DNA of 64,000 nt from Antedon mediterranea (lineage: Eukaryota > Echinodermata > Crinoidea > Comatulida > Antedonidae), in the NCBI RefSeq assembly GCF_964355755.1, contig NC_092679.1, positions 5,086,001 to 5,150,000 on the forward strand, read 5' to 3'. This document shows, piece after piece, positions 46,266-59,966 of the stretch. Within the stretch, counting starts at the first letter, position 1. The number at the start of each line of letters is the position of its first letter. Below the pieces are notes generated by a model. That model did not search any database. It worked only from the letters and a program-made list of their open reading frames with translations, and was not told the origin of the DNA. The position numbers and the translations under genes are program-made.

Positions 46266-48337
46266 TCAGTTGTGACCTAATACTGGTTCAGGCCGCGGTA
46301 TTGTTCCTTTAATAGCACCCCAGTGCCATTTTTTCATGTGTTTCTCCAACGTGCTATATACAGAGAAAGGCATTGAACAGACTTCACATTTGAAAACCTC
46401 TTTAGCGCCTTGCCCGTGTGTCTTCATATGTCGTGTCAATTTACTACTTTGTGCGCATGCGTAATTACACAGCTGACACTTGTAAGGCTTCTCACCGGTA
46501 TGACTTCGTCGATGGACCGTCAGATTGCTGCAATTCTTGAATATCTTACCGCAAAACTCGCATTTATCAGATCTTCGCTCTCCGCTAACTGGTCGGGGTC
46601 TTGCTGGTGGTACTAGACTTATTACGTGTCGAGCACCACTTCCCGTCATTATGGTTTCAGCAGGTACTCGAGGTGTGTATGCCAACCCCCGAAATCCACC
46701 GTTAGTGGCTCCAATATCTACCTGAGATGCATGACTTGCAATAACTTGATCCATTGGCCACATATGAGGTGGTTCCGTTTTTATATTTTTCTTAAATTCC
46801 ACTAAGCTAGGGGGTTCTCCTACACTCCCTCGTCCATCTTTTATCCTAGGCGAATTTGAAATTCTTGAAAACATATGGTGGTCCGGAGATGGTCTTTCAC
46901 TTGGGCTTAATCTCTTTGACGTTCCTGCTTCATGTGGAGATCTTTCAGCTGGAGTGCACGCTTTTGGCCATTCTGGCTGGCTCGCTGGTCTTTCTGGCAG
47001 TTTGTCTGACAATTCTGAAATTGTTCGTTCTCTCATAGCTAGTTCAAATGCTTCATTGTAAGACGGTATATCACTAAGACCAGTTTGAGCCATGACATCA
47101 ATGAGGACCGACACACTCTCGCATTGTTTATTTACAGTTGAATGCACTGGTGTTGCGTTTCCTGAATTTGGTTGTGTTTTTGTCTCACTTTTGTCATCCA
47201 AATCTACCTCTTTTTTTATTTCTTTATTCATTCTAACATCAGTTTCTTCTACTTCCTGTTCTGCCACTTCTTCCTCTTCCTCTTCTTCCAACTCCTCCTC
47301 TTCCTCCAACTCCTCTTCTTCTTCTTCTGAATTTGTTGGTGAAACTTTATCAGTCATGTATTTCAACGCTAAGTTCACTGTATTGTGATCTGACTGAGAT
47401 GATGAAATGGAAAGTTCCTCATCCGTTGGACTTGATATATCATTGTCCAAACGGCTATTAGCATCATATTGATGTCGTAACCGTAGTTTGTGAGTATTCA
47501 TATGACGTTTTAGTTTGCTAGCTTGACTGCAGGCATGGTCACATAACTTACATTTGAAAGGTTTCTCACCTGTGTGTGACCGACGATGCACTATTAAATT
47601 ACTTTGAAATTTGAAGCACTTTCCGCAAAACTCACAGATTTTGTCCTTAGAAGGTGCAGATGGAGGTTTCAACATGTATGGAATTACAGGAATTGGTGGC
47701 CGTCTTTTGATTGGAGTATCCGGTGGTGTTGTCGTCGGCCGTTTAGTTGCAGCCACATTTATTAGCTTTTGAGAGAAATAATCTGGTCCGTTGTCTATGC
47801 CCAGAACAGGTTGGCTTTGTTGTTGTTTGTATGGAAGGCCTATTTCTTCAAATGCAGATGCTATTGGACTTTCATAATGTAAGCTCCATTCCTTTGGAGT
47901 AGGTGGACCATATAGGTTATGTCTTCCATCTAAGTCTGGACCACTTCTACTTTGATACCGCTCCATTAGTGCTTGATGTGTGTACATTAAATGATTTCTT
48001 GTATCAATATGATGAAGTCTTGGTGGGCTACCAACGTGAGGCTTCATCATTGGTGCTGTATAGAGAGGTGGCTCAGGGAAAGGCTTGATTGGTGTTGGAC
48101 GAGTTGGAGATTCTATCGGTACAGACGGTGCCTGTATGGTGTTCTCAGCAAGTATAGTTTCAACAGATTGAACCGATTGAGGTGATTGGCTATTGTCATT
48201 GTCCATTGGTTCTGATGATGTTTGTTCTTGGTATATTCTCATACCATGTTGGTTCTGGGCATGATTCAGAAGACACCAGGCACTGTTAAACTCATGTTTA
48301 CAGGTTGAGCAGATATGTACTACAGGTTCATCATTAT
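46266..48337 (-). CDS. BCL11: BCL11 terminal exon
   Basis: 690 codons including TGA at 46266-46268. Acceptor TTTGTTTTATAG; the first two bases complete Asp from exon 2. Holds finger 2 (~48260-48320), the central pair (47488-47643), an acidic Glu run (~47258-47335) and the C-terminal triple (46323-46565). Linkers are TGEKPF and TGEKPY. In vertebrate BCL11 the C-terminal triple binds DNA. The C-terminus after the last finger is only ~20 residues. Confidence 0.97.
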
Positions 48338-50510
48338 CTATAAAACAAACACAATATTATTTCTAATACGAGTCTAATAAATTCCTACCGATATTATGAT
48401 CTTTGATCAGGAAAAAAAACCTGACAATTTAGGACAAATTTATATTCACAAACCAAAAACGTTTTTATAATGAATGTTTAAAAAGTTATTTCTTAAATAA
48501 ATCTTCAGTGAGTAGAGGAAATAATTGGTAATTTATGTGATCTTGCAATTGGAAAAAACCCATTTTGTCACATTTTGCGAATTAGAGTTTAAAATGACTG
48601 GCATGTGTGTTCAGAAATTTAGATGGCGCCGCAGATGTAAAGGCGTTCTGTCAAGGCAACCGTTGGGAAATTTACGATGTCATGTCAATTGAATTCTGCA
48701 CCTGCGAGGGGTCAGCAGAGAGCTTCCTCTCGAGATTTAAGTTCCAATTATTTGCGCAAAGCAAGTGGCTAACTTTGACAAAAAGAACTATGATGACAGA
48801 AATACGGGAGATGAATTTATTTTTGATGCATGTCATATCTGGGGGAAAAATCAGATCAACCATGGACTCATGTAAGTTTTCCCAAACATAATGAAACATT
48901 TGAATATTTTTAAGGTTTGAAAGTAAATTTCTATAATAATTTTTTTTTAATGTGACTATCTTTGAACTGTAGAATAGAAGAAAATTAGAAATTTAAAAAT
49001 AAGAATGTAAGTTTACATTAATTGTTGAGCGTAACCACATGTTGGAAAATTGATAAGGTGGAATTTTGATAGTTCCTACAGTAGTCATAGTATCTAGTGA
49101 CAAACGAAATGTCATAACCCAAAATGAAACCATTCCAATGACATTTGTTCAAGCGAGTAAATTTGGTAACATAAATCTTTACAAGGATATTTTATGGATA
49201 ATTGGAACCAGACATCATTAGAAAAATTTACTATTTCTGATATGATTTCTAATTTTGCGTTTTCTTGACAAAAACCAGATATAAGATTTAAAAACGAAAC
49301 TGAATGAATTTGTAGAAATAGAACGGTAATAGAGTGTTTAAAGAGATGAATTTGTGCGAATGCACACCTTTGGAAAACATTAATACGCCAAACATTCTAA
49401 AACTGGGACATAGTATGAACTATGTGCTAGCTAGGTGGTACATTTTCAAAGGGCTCTCACGTTATCCAATAAAATCCATTTGTAGTGGATATGGTATCAT
49501 GCTGATTTCACCAATGTCATAAACTTATGCCTAAGCTACAGATTCCTGCCCGGCACATTTCCAGGTGATTATTTCATTGTTAAATAGGGTGATGAAAATT
49601 AGAAATCCCAGAAACTTGAGTGTCATTGTTACTCTAGCGAGGTGACTGAAAGATTGATCATTAACTATATATATTATAATTTCTTTATACGGCATGAATT
49701 GTTAATTCCCACTTGACTACCGCATAATATTGTCGCATTTATATTTACTTCAGGTCGAAGGTCATGATTAAGAAAACATATAGAATTGTTTAGGGCATTT
49801 GCACTTTACATAGAAGTCCTTCCGTAATACACATCATTAAAATGAGGTGAAAAACCTCTGAAAACCAAAATATTTGTTTAGAAAATTTGTAGTTAGCATG
49901 ATTGGTTGAAGGGCGTTTGACTTAAGTAGTAATGTTTTCTTTTTCACGAAAACTTTAACAGTACACTGCCCTCAAATATAATAACACCAGGGCGGATCCA
50001 TGATAAAACAATAGATAATTTCATTTTACCTGACCCTAGCACTCCCCTGGATCTGCCCTCTTCATTCATATCATAACGAACTTGTTGTATATTTTTGTGA
50101 AAAGAACGGTTTGTTTGACCATTACTATCTTGCAACATAATAAATACAATTTATCTACAACACCATACCTTTCTTATCAACATCAGCAGGTACTTGTTCA
50201 TGGCTTTTAATTCCTGTTGTTGCATTATTAATCTGTGATTCCCATGCCGAGTTTCCGCGTTCTTGTCTCTTAATGTTCGTGATGATTTTCGTTTTTTGCG
50301 CTCTTTGCACCATTGATTTTCCGCCTGGATCATCTTGCGTGTCCTTATGGTTGGTTCCAATTACGTTTCTTTGTGGACATTTTCGTTTATGATCAATGAA
50401 CTTAACAATATCACCGAGTTCAAAGTCTTGTTGACATATACCACATGTTATTAGGTCACTTTTTGGTGCTTCATCTCCTTCCAACGGTTCATCTGCATGG
50501 TTACTTTCTT
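46266..50510 (-). CDS. BCL11: BCL11 (BCL11A/B) C2H2 zinc-finger transcription factor, exons 2 and 3; exon 1 missing
   Basis: Two exons, 50510-50169 and 48337-46266, join G|AT to make Asp and give 803 visible residues. Order: N-terminal C2HC finger ([12 protein letters not shown] ... HKRKC), atypical finger [12 protein letters not shown] ... HAQNQH, a central C2H2 pair ([20 protein letters not shown]... and [18 protein letters not shown]), a Glu-rich acidic tract, and three C-terminal fingers ([20 protein letters not shown]..., [36 protein letters not shown]). This finger layout and wording is diagnostic of BCL11. In vertebrates BCL11 proteins are sequence-specific nuclear repressors that recruit NuRD through an MSRRKQ-type N-terminus encoded by exon 1, which I could not find. 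Long AT-rich flanks suit a developmental regulator. Confidence 0.96.
48590..48890. promoter_or_regulatory. Candidate conserved element in BCL11 intron 2
   Basis: GC-richer island in an AT-rich intron, containing GATGGCGCCGCAG and ATTTACGATGTCATGTCAAT. The ORFs on both strands have no recognisable protein features, so a regulatory element is more likely than an exon. Confidence 0.3.
49988..50059. mobile_element. Possible 72-bp mini-MITE beside BCL11 exon 2
   Basis: Inverted ends CAGGGCGGATCCA / TGGATCTGCCCT enclose ~48 bp. A related end, CAGTGGCGGATCCAG, occurs at 13424. Too short to classify. Confidence 0.4.
50169..50510 (-). CDS. BCL11: BCL11 exon 2
   Basis: 114 codons. Acceptor TTCCAATTACAG, donor GTATGG in phase 1. 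Contains [15 protein letters not shown], matching the acidic start of vertebrate exon 2, then [18 protein letters not shown] with HKRKC, the N-terminal C2HC finger. The remainder is basic and Ser/Gln-rich. The frame stays open through the acceptor to an ATG at 50583. Confidence 0.93.
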
Positions 50511-52178
50511 CTGTAATTGGAAGACGAATAAAATAGTTTAAAAATGAGTACAACTGTGATAGGATGGCGTTTCTTTCCTCCATCCAAAACTATTTATTTA
50601 CAATTTTCAAAAACAAAAATAGAAAGAAGATTTTGGGATCTGAGAAGAATTCAAAGTTTAAAAGTAAAAGTAAAAAAAATTAATTGAAGGAAGACCAACA
50701 GTCAGCACAGAATACTCCAGTCATACATGATTGGTGGCAGCCTTTTCTAGGAACCAACATTGCAGCAACATCTTTCTTTTTAGCAATTCAAAGATTTAAC
50801 TTACCTTTTACTTCAAAATATATTCATAGTTATTGCACCTTCTCCTATTATAGAGTACTAAACTTATTAAAATCAGGAACTAAGTGCAGTTATTAAGAGT
50901 GGGTATTACAGTAAGTACAGTAATTAAGACTCAGGTACTAAATCTTAAAGATCCGGTACAAGTCTTTACCAATATCAACTTTCTTAAAAATTAATGATCG
51001 ATCAAAACTTTTTTTTTTAAATTAAATGTTATCATGATCTGTTATTGAAATCAATAAGTCACATTTTGTATTTGTAGTAGAACTTAAATGTATCATATTT
51101 ACTTTATGAAAAATAAGTACATATTTAACCTAAATATTCAACAACAAAAATCATACATAATTCTATTAAATGCCATAGGTGCCGGTATACAGTAGTACAT
51201 ATATGAATTAAATTAATCCATGTACAATAGTACTGTATAATTATGAACAAATATGAGCAGCTGGATCAGTTATATAATAATGGAATAATGTATCTCATTA
51301 ATATATTAATACGTGGATAAATATGTATATAACATAGTGGATTAAAGTTTGAAAAAAAATCTCTATAAATCTTATTTAATCCGACTGTAAATCCTATTTT
51401 AAAAATCCTACGCCTACAACCTTTTGAAATTTGAATATAAAATCTTTAAAATGTGTAAAGTTTGTGGTACATGTGGTGACGGACTTTAAGTTGTAAATAA
51501 ATCTTGGTCATTTTAGCAGAAAAAGTATGACACACCCAAGAGCCACACCCAAATAAGATGGCGCTGATATGACATTCAAAATTGTTAAAAATTCAATATT
51601 TAATAAGTTCCATATTAAAAAGAATTATAAAATTGATAAGGTTCACTAAGCAATTGTTAGAAAAATATTTGAAACCAGGGTGGTACCAATTGAAAGTAAA
51701 CAGATTTAATTCCATTACAAAAAAATATACTGTATACGCATGTTATAATTATATTAAGTCCAGTTAAGTTCTAGGGGAAAATATTATTTTTGCTAGACAT
51801 CATGAACAAGATTAACCTTCGAACAAGGCAAGATCAATAGCGTCTATTGAAAAGAAACCGATGCGACTAAAAGGTAGGTTTATGCTCCGATTAACATCGT
51901 CCACGGACAATGGCCATACATAATGTTTCAACGTTGTATACCAATTTTTAAAAGACCTCAAATACGGAAATGTAAATAAGGTCTGTGATTAAGGCCTTGA
52001 CCTATCTGTATGTGTTTATCGTGAATTTAAAGCATTACCCTGTAATACCATCCCGTTTCCTGTATTGCCACCGGACAGTCCTCATATTCTGTGAACATGT
52101 TCTATGTTCTAAACTCATTCAACACCTTCAATCAATTAAACATCACCCCATTTTTTTTTTTTATATACTGTGAGCTTT

Positions 52179-52452
52179 AATTAGAGGTTCGCCCAAAACA
52201 CCATAGTTCATTTTCATCTATGATATTTTGTGAACATGGGCTCCATTCTAGGATCAAATTAATTAGAGGTTCACCCAAAACACCATAGTTCATTTTCATC
52301 TATGATATTTTGTGAACATGGGCTCCATTCTAGGATCAAATTAATTAGAGGTTCACCCAAAACACCATAGTTCATTTTCATCTATGATATTTTGTGAACA
52401 TGGGCTCCATTCTATTTTCAAATTAATTAGTGGTTCACCCAACACCACCATA
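52179..52452. repeat. 82-bp tandem repeat, three full units plus partial
   Basis: Units begin TTAGAGGTTCRCCCAAAACA at 52181, 52263 and 52345, with a fourth partial start at 52427. The units are nearly identical, so the expansion is recent. Confidence 0.93.
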
Positions 52453-53354
52453 GTTTTATTTTGTTTAATCGAGAGAGAAATTTATGATTAAACCATAACA
52501 AATTTAAAGCCTACATATACAATTATATTTTATTAGAAAATCCAGATAACATTTGAACATAGTTTTATTTATCCTAACATTAAACAATTTAGATTTTTTA
52601 AGTGAATGGTATTAGAGCCTATTATTAAATTATACAAGACTAGAAATACCTAAGAAATAAAAATTACCTAAATCAATACACCAATGTCTCCTACATACTC
52701 CTATGGACTTAATTTGTTTTAAAGAATTAATCATTAAATGTTACTCTTTTCCTACCTGTTAATAGATATTTCTCCACCTGTCTATATTGCAATAGAAAAA
52801 CCATGTTGAAAGGTTAAAAGAATACACAGCTTTGAAAATGAGAATGAACTTATCTGTACCACCTGCACCTAGCTCCAAAAACAGGCCATTAAAATTCAAC
52901 TTGCATTCACTATTGGCTGCTGTACATAAATTTAAATATACATACAAACCATGGCGAGCAGCTAAATAAAGCAATACATTCTCACTAATAGATTTCTAGT
53001 GTATCTACACTAGTATTATGTGTACCTACTGTAAGTAGTATTATTGGTTAATGTATTGTTTGTGATGTTTTAGGTAACTTAAATATATTACTTGCCAAAA
53101 TATAGCACATATCATTATCATTGTATGTCTATGTTTTTATAAGTAAGCGTCTTCTAATCAAAAATGTGTATCTAAGTAGTGTGTTATATTGGTGAACATT
53201 TTAAGAACATTGCTTCTACAGTACTACATTAATATGGCAGGCATACATTATTACTGACTGGTGTCTAAATGCTAAATGAATCAAGATACTATATATAATG
53301 CTTAAGAATAAAGGAAACTATTTTTTTTTAATTTACTGAATAAATACTTTTTTT

Positions 53355-53737
53355 TAAAGATGCGAGCTTTTTGTCTCCCAAAAACATACAAATAAATAAA
53401 ACCAAACTTTAAATAGGCTATTTCCATAAAGTTATCAATTCTGGTAAAAAAAAAAAAATTAAAAATATTAATGATCTTGCTTTAAATATTAAAAAAACAC
53501 AAAAAAACAATATTTGTAACCAAAAGCACATATGAATGTATATGAATGTACTATCCCAAAAAAAAAAGAAGAAAAAAGGGAAATGAATGAATGAATTTCC
53601 AGGTTGGCTATTTTTTCTCTCTTATTTATCTGTTAAATAATTATTTTTAATATCCATTTTTTAGTAAAATTGAATATTTAACATTAAAATTGCCTATTCA
53701 ACAATTGTTTGTTTCTAAGGGGACAATACATCTTTAA
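53355..53737. mobile_element. Family C MITE, degraded
   Basis: Right end AGGGGACAATACATCTTTAA is clear; body heavily altered and poly(A)-expanded. Confidence 0.5.
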
Positions 53738-55319
53738 GTGAAAAATGAATATGGGTTTCCAGTTTCTTTTTTTCAATCAAATTGGCTCTTCTTAAAATAA
53801 TCTTTGATGGAAAAAATGTACTAAGTATATTACAATAGTTTAGTATAACATACCAGTATTACACAGTATGTCTAATTTGTAAATCATTTTAATATTATTT
53901 ATATACTTTCATTCCTTGTATGTTTCATTATTAAAACAAAATGTGGTTGGATAATCTGTTTCTTGTGCATGATATTTAACAAAATAAAAATGGGTGTGAC
54001 CCGAGGGGGAGAAATTTCATAGCGAGAAAAAGCATAATTAGGGAAAGGTAGAGAACGGCGAGTTAACACTCAGTTGGACGTCTATAGCTCCAAGTACAAT
54101 ATAACAATATTTTCACAAGAATAACAACTAACTGCCAAATATCATAGTAAATTAATTGTTACCTGTAGAGTAAAAATTAAATATTTTATATTTTTTGTTT
54201 ATTTTTTTAAAATACCTGCGGTAATAAAACATGTATGGCCAATGAGAGTCTGACCGTTTAATTATTGAGTATTATAATATGCGATACCACACCGAAAGGT
54301 GAAATTGAAAAAACCCTACTTCAGCCTTTATGCGATAAATTGGTTCGGGAGAATTGGCTGATGGCAAAGACGGTAAACAGGCAAAGGTCAAGTACGGACT
54401 GAGACAACACGTCAAAGCGTCGGTAATCGAATCTGTCCATCTGATACCGATAATAATAAGAACATCCGCGGAGATTCGAGTGAGGCCAAAATGTACAGCA
54501 GGGGGAGCATTTTATGACATGCATGTCACTGTGGTATCCATTAATGCATGTTAGCTGGCCTAGATACATAATGTATTACATAGTGCTACATGCTGTGTTA
54601 ACCCAGACGTACCTGTCCGGTTTATAATTTTATAAGGCTGACAAGTAGGCCACGACTTTCACGGTATAGATTCTATCAACATCGATAGCAACACCAAAAA
54701 CAGACATTATGGAATGTCTATATACATTTCATTGCTCACATTGAGATGTAACAGTGAGGAATGTGCACATTTTCAAACATTTGGTAACATACTGTACTTA
54801 AAAAGAATAATAAATTCTGTACAACCAATCTATTATAGTACATTTTTAATGTTATTGTGAATGAGTCACAATCACTGTTTATGCCTATCTATTTAATAAA
54901 CCTGTACTATACATTTCATTTGACTATTTAACAAAGTATATTTGTTATATAATATTTAGTTACTGTACTAGCATATATTTTATAAGATATGTCAGAGAGA
55001 AGTGAGACAAATGGTTGGGTTCAAGAACAAAAGAACACATAACGTAGGCAAATGTTTTTTTGACATTACAGAGAAAAAATCAACAAAATATTTGGTCTCT
55101 AATACTGATCCAGAGATATTAATAGTTTTCTTCAAAAGTTGTTTTAATGATATAAATCATTATATTTTCAGTATAATTATAACTTTGTATACCAATGCCA
55201 GCAAAAATGACATTAATAAGCACCCTTTAATATATTTAAATATATAATTGTTTATCATTTCAGTAAATATTGTTTTATTATAATTACCATAGTTTACATA
55301 ATCGTAATAATATCTTGTG

Positions 55320-55383
55320 TAATTTTAGCCTACAAGTTGTCCAAGAGTCATAATTTTAGCCTACAAGTTGTCCAAGAGTCATA
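55320..55383. repeat. 31-bp direct duplication
   Basis: AATTTTAGCCTACAAGTTGT begins at 55321 and again at 55352. Confidence 0.9.
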
Positions 55384-55770
55384 GGCTGTATTAAACACCT
55401 ACTGTATACCACTTAGGCTAAGGAAAACACTTTCACTAATAATTAAAGGACATTTTTTTGGTAAAAAGCATTTTTTAATGGAAATATCTCACTTCAATGT
55501 GATAGTTAGGCCACTGGAACAGGACATTTACGGCGCCATAACTCACAATAAACTGGGTAACCAAATAATAATCAAACGTCCTTCAGAATGCTAGAAACAT
55601 TTTCAATCAATTAAATAGTCACATGGGGAAATGTTTCATGTGACAATGAACTTGTTTCACCATCTGCAATTGGTCTAATTGTCCACTCACAATTTATTAC
55701 TTGTTCTAAATATTTTCTACAAAAGGTTTCTAAACTTTTTTTTCTTTTAATTATTACTACATTAGTAATC

Positions 55771-56108
55771 TTAAAGATGCATTGTCCGACCAGAAACTTG
55801 AAAAATGAAGATTAATAAAATCAAATTTTTAATATGCCATTTTGTAGTTTTAACAAAGTTAATCACTTCCGTAGAAAAAAAAAACCTGACAAAAAAATGA
55901 TGTTTTCACTTATAATATGACAAAATAAACGGTTAAAAAATCATTGGTTGGCAGCCAATTTGACTGTTTTTTGCTTTAAATTACAGTTTTTTTCAGGTAA
56001 ATTATTTTTTCCCCATCCAATTTTTGGTCAAAGTGAATAACTATTAAAATGGCATATCCAACAAAAGAAATTAAAACATTTTTTTTCAGGGGGACAATAC
56101 ATCTTTAA
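55771..56108. mobile_element. Family C MITE, 338 bp
   Basis: Terminal inverted repeats TTAAAGATGCATTGTCC / GGGGGACAATACATCTTTAA. Non-coding body with TTGGCAGCCAATTTGAC. Confidence 0.88.
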
Positions 56109-56513
56109 CTTGTTTAAACTATTCATTTTCTCAGAGATGAATTGGAATACAGAAATTACAAGTAGATTATTAGGATGCCTTTTATTTAGGAAGTGTTTCA
56201 CTTCATTGTATAAACATTTAAGTAGATTAGTCAAGAAATGCTTAAATTGACAAACTATGCCAACAACAGAAAGTTAACATCATAGTAATTGAGTTCCAAT
56301 GTAAGAACTTAGTTATAAAGGAACAGTGATGTTTTATTTCTGACAATATTGTACTTACTGTACAGTACATAATGCCCTACTGGGAAGTAATGAAAAGGAG
56401 TCACTTTCTGAATGGTAAACAGGGCATTCATCGTTTACATTGGAAGACAGTTGTATAAAGTTTTTCCTTTTCAGTTACCAATGTATGGATTAAATATAGT
56501 ATCTACTGTGTAT

Positions 56514-57330
56514 GAATAAGTACCAACTGCGTGTGGATAAGTACTGTACCAACAACTCTGTAAATAAGTATTACTGTATGTGTGGATCAAAAGTACAAAC
56601 TGTGTGTGGATAATAAAGTAAAAACTAACTGTGCGCATACAGTAAGTATCAACTATATAAGTACAAACTGTGTGTGGATAAGTACCAACTGTGTGTGGAT
56701 AAGTTAAGATTAGATACTATCTACTGGTTGTTTAAATTGGGTGGGTTAAAGATCTTAAGCCAAAACCCTTGTGTAGGTTGTACAGTACCAACCCATTTAA
56801 ACCTGTAGCGGAACACTGGGTAATTATAACATTTAATACACATATTACTTTTTTTTTTATTAAGTTTTAAGTGATCACCAAACCTTGGCATTATTTCTCC
56901 ATGGTGCAATAAAGTGAAAGACTCCAAGACAAAGTAGTTAATGCCAAATATCATAACAAAATGTCTCATAATAAAATGCTTTATTATTTAATAAATGTAT
57001 ATTAGGTCACAGTAAATGTCATATTTATTATCAATCTGCAATAAATCAAACTACACTATTTAAAAAAAAAAATATATTAATAATAAAATTTAATGAAAAA
57101 ATGTATTCTATTATTAATTAGTTATTTCTTTATTGTGTGGATGAGCTCCAATGCTTTATATCAGTGCCAACTAAAATCTGTGTAGATAAGTACCAACTAA
57201 AATCTATGTCTAGAGATACCAACTAAACTCTGTGTCTAGATAAGTGCCAACTAAACTCTGTGTCTAGATAAGTACCAACTCTGTACCTAGATAAGTACCA
57301 ACTCTGTACCTAGACAATACCAACTCTTGG
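56514..57330. repeat. Degenerate GATAAGTACCAACT minisatellite in two blocks
   Basis: Units like GTGTGGATAAGTACCAACT at 56514-56706 and CTAGATAAGTACCAACT at 57163-57330, separated by ~450 bp of unrelated AT-rich DNA. Confidence 0.8.
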
Positions 57331-58025
57331 ATAACTAACAGCATTTGTGTAGATAGAAAACACTAACGAATTTAAATAAAAATGTGTAGAAAAACTATAG
57401 AATTGAAAGTGATAGGAAACACTATAGGAACCCCACCAAGGAATTAGGCAGAGCTGTTGAAGTGCAGATTTCAGAAGATTTCTCGGTTGAACAACATGAG
57501 TTTGTTTTAAACATTTTATCTACTTTGGTAAAATTTCTAAATAATTGGTAATGCAATTCAATTTATTAATTCTTTCACAATAAAAAAAATGTAAGCAAAG
57601 TGGACAACAAAGATACACACACAAGGAGAAAGAAGAGTCATAATCTAGTACTAATAAGTGGAATAAAGTTCAATAGATGACAGAGGAGACATACAAATGC
57701 TATCAACGCCTAATTAATCTATAAAAGATTTCAAAGTTTCATTAAACTTTTATTGGGTTCTAAAATGCTAAATTGTAAAATATTAAGTTTATATGAGTGA
57801 GTTTTAACGCCAAACATCTAGCATAATTGAAGACTTCAAAGACGGATGTTAAATGTAGTAAAAATCAATTATCCATAATTGATTATTAAAGAAATCGTAG
57901 ATAAAGTGCAATAGACATACTCATGGCACAACATATTTTACTGTCTACAGATGTGAGGGTATACTGTTTCTAGTACTACTCAATAAAATAAAAATATTCT
58001 ATGTGTTCCCTTTGGTACAGTAGAT

Positions 58026-58363
58026 TTAAAGATATATTGTCCACAAAAAACATGAACAATTAAGATAATTAAATCAGACTTTGAACAGGTTATTTGTAGT
58101 TTGTATTTGAAGTTAATCACTTCTGTAGAAAAAAAACCCCCAAAAAATCATGTTTTCACTTATAAAATAACATAATAAATGGTTAAATTCAACCAAAACC
58201 CTTTGCCTGGCAGCCAATTTGAAAATTTGTTGCTTTAAATTCCATTCCAATTTTTTTTCGATCTAATTTTTGGTCGAAGTCAATAACTAGTATGTGACAT
58301 TAAAATGGCATATTCAACAACAAAAATCAAAAATATTTTTTCAGGGGGACAATACATCTTTAA
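58026..58363. mobile_element. Family C MITE, 338 bp
   Basis: Same ends and same length as the 55771 copy; left end TTAAAGATATATTGTCC. Confidence 0.88.
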
Positions 58364-59882
58364 TGTTCTTTAGTGTTCAATGGGTCATACAGTATTAGTA
58401 ACTTAAGTTTATTTCAAAATAATTTAGTTCAGTATCATCTCCAATACAACATTTTAAATTTAAGTTTTCCTCGATTTCATCACAAATAACTGTTTATGAG
58501 TCTTGTGTTTCTATGGTTCTTTCTTAGTTTTAAAAATAAAATAAATATATAATGAATAAAACCAGATTGAATCTTTCATATAACATTTTAATGTAAAAGT
58601 AATTAAAAAAAGGTAATATGCCTAGGTAATTTAAAATCACAATGATTATAGGTTTACAATATTCTTGATAATTATTTTTAAAGGAATATGCAGTATAATT
58701 AACTAAACAGTAAGAGGTCAAACTGTCCTCTCATCTTTTAGAATCAAGATTATGTACGTCCCTTCGGCTTTAAACTTATGTTGTAGAAATATATCATACT
58801 CTTAATAATTTGAAATTGATCTGGAGTAACGCCTGAACGATTTTCAAATTTTCTACCTTTTTAAAAGCATATCAAAGCAACATTATCAAGAATGTTTTAT
58901 AGAGCGAGACAAAGTGAGAGCGTGACATACGCATAAATAGATCACGGTGAATCGTATTCTTTGACGCCTAGAGTGCAGCTCGTATTAGATCAGAGGCAGC
59001 GTGTCCAACAGGCTGCTTTCATTACCCTATATGATTACATTTTTATTCACATCTGAACTATCTGCCCATAATGTTTGTAATGAATATTCTACTTTGATGA
59101 TACAACATAAGCTGCCTATAGTAGTAGGTTTTCTGCTTTGTTCAAATAATGTCAGATGTGATTAGAAGTTTATTTTGCATGTTCTAATAAATTGCATATA
59201 CCTTGTTTATTCCATCTGAACAAACAAAATGGAAATCACATAAATTAATTTAAAAAGAATACAGTACACAATTATTAAAATTTGTATTAGAAATTATGCA
59301 AGCCCTTGACAGGATTGTTACAGTGGGTTCGTTTTTCCAAAAGGCCAATTTACCATTACTGTATATTTCTGCTAGTGAAAAGGGTACCTCTGGAAAAGAC
59401 ACGGTTTGTTGAAAACCTTGAAACCCCACTTGCTACCTGAAAAGAATTCAACATAATTTTGTGCTATAAACTGGACTTATCTCCAATACATTGCAGCATA
59501 CTTGCTTTTAAAACATGTGTGGACACAGCTGTATCTATTTTAAATAACTTCATCTGTCAACACCTTATCTCTAACAAGTGCTTTTTACTAAATCCTTTAA
59601 TTTAATATTTAATGATATTTAAATATAAAATTCTCTGACCTTACATGTCCGTTACAAAGCATTAGTCTATTTTAAAATGTATTTTAGAAACTGCTACTGA
59701 CAATGTGAATAGGTTGTAAAGTGGGGATTTCTTTAAAAAGGAAGTTCTCAATCAAGTATTTGCATATAGCTTTCTTGTAGATTACATCAATAAGGACCCA
59801 ATTATAGAATGCGAAATTATTAAATGAGTATATTCAAGGGTAACATTGAAATCAAATTAGTCATCGGAGTTGCAGATTTATT

Positions 59883-59966
59883 TGACCAGCATTGCCACTA
59901 GAGGGGTGGAGATGTGAACGATGACCAGCATTGCTTACAATACGGGCCACTAGAGGGGGTGGAGAT
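59883..59966 (+). promoter_or_regulatory. Duplicated CTCF-like motif
   Basis: CCACTAGAGGGGTG at 59895-59908 and CCACTAGAGGGGGT at 59947-59960, each in a repeated context (GACCAGCATTGC ... GTGGAGATG). Both match the CTCF core CCASYAGRKGG. Confidence 0.35.

Noticed and set aside
46410-48185. Plus-strand ORFs opposite the BCL11 exon
   Set aside because: Shadows of the zinc-finger coding sequence on the other strand.
48607-48899. ORFs on both strands in BCL11 intron 2
   Set aside because: No splice sites in frame and no recognisable protein; kept only as a candidate regulatory island.
51781-51810. Minus-strand ATGTCTAGC as a possible BCL11 exon 1 start
   Set aside because: Translation continues SKNN, not RRKQ, and no donor follows.
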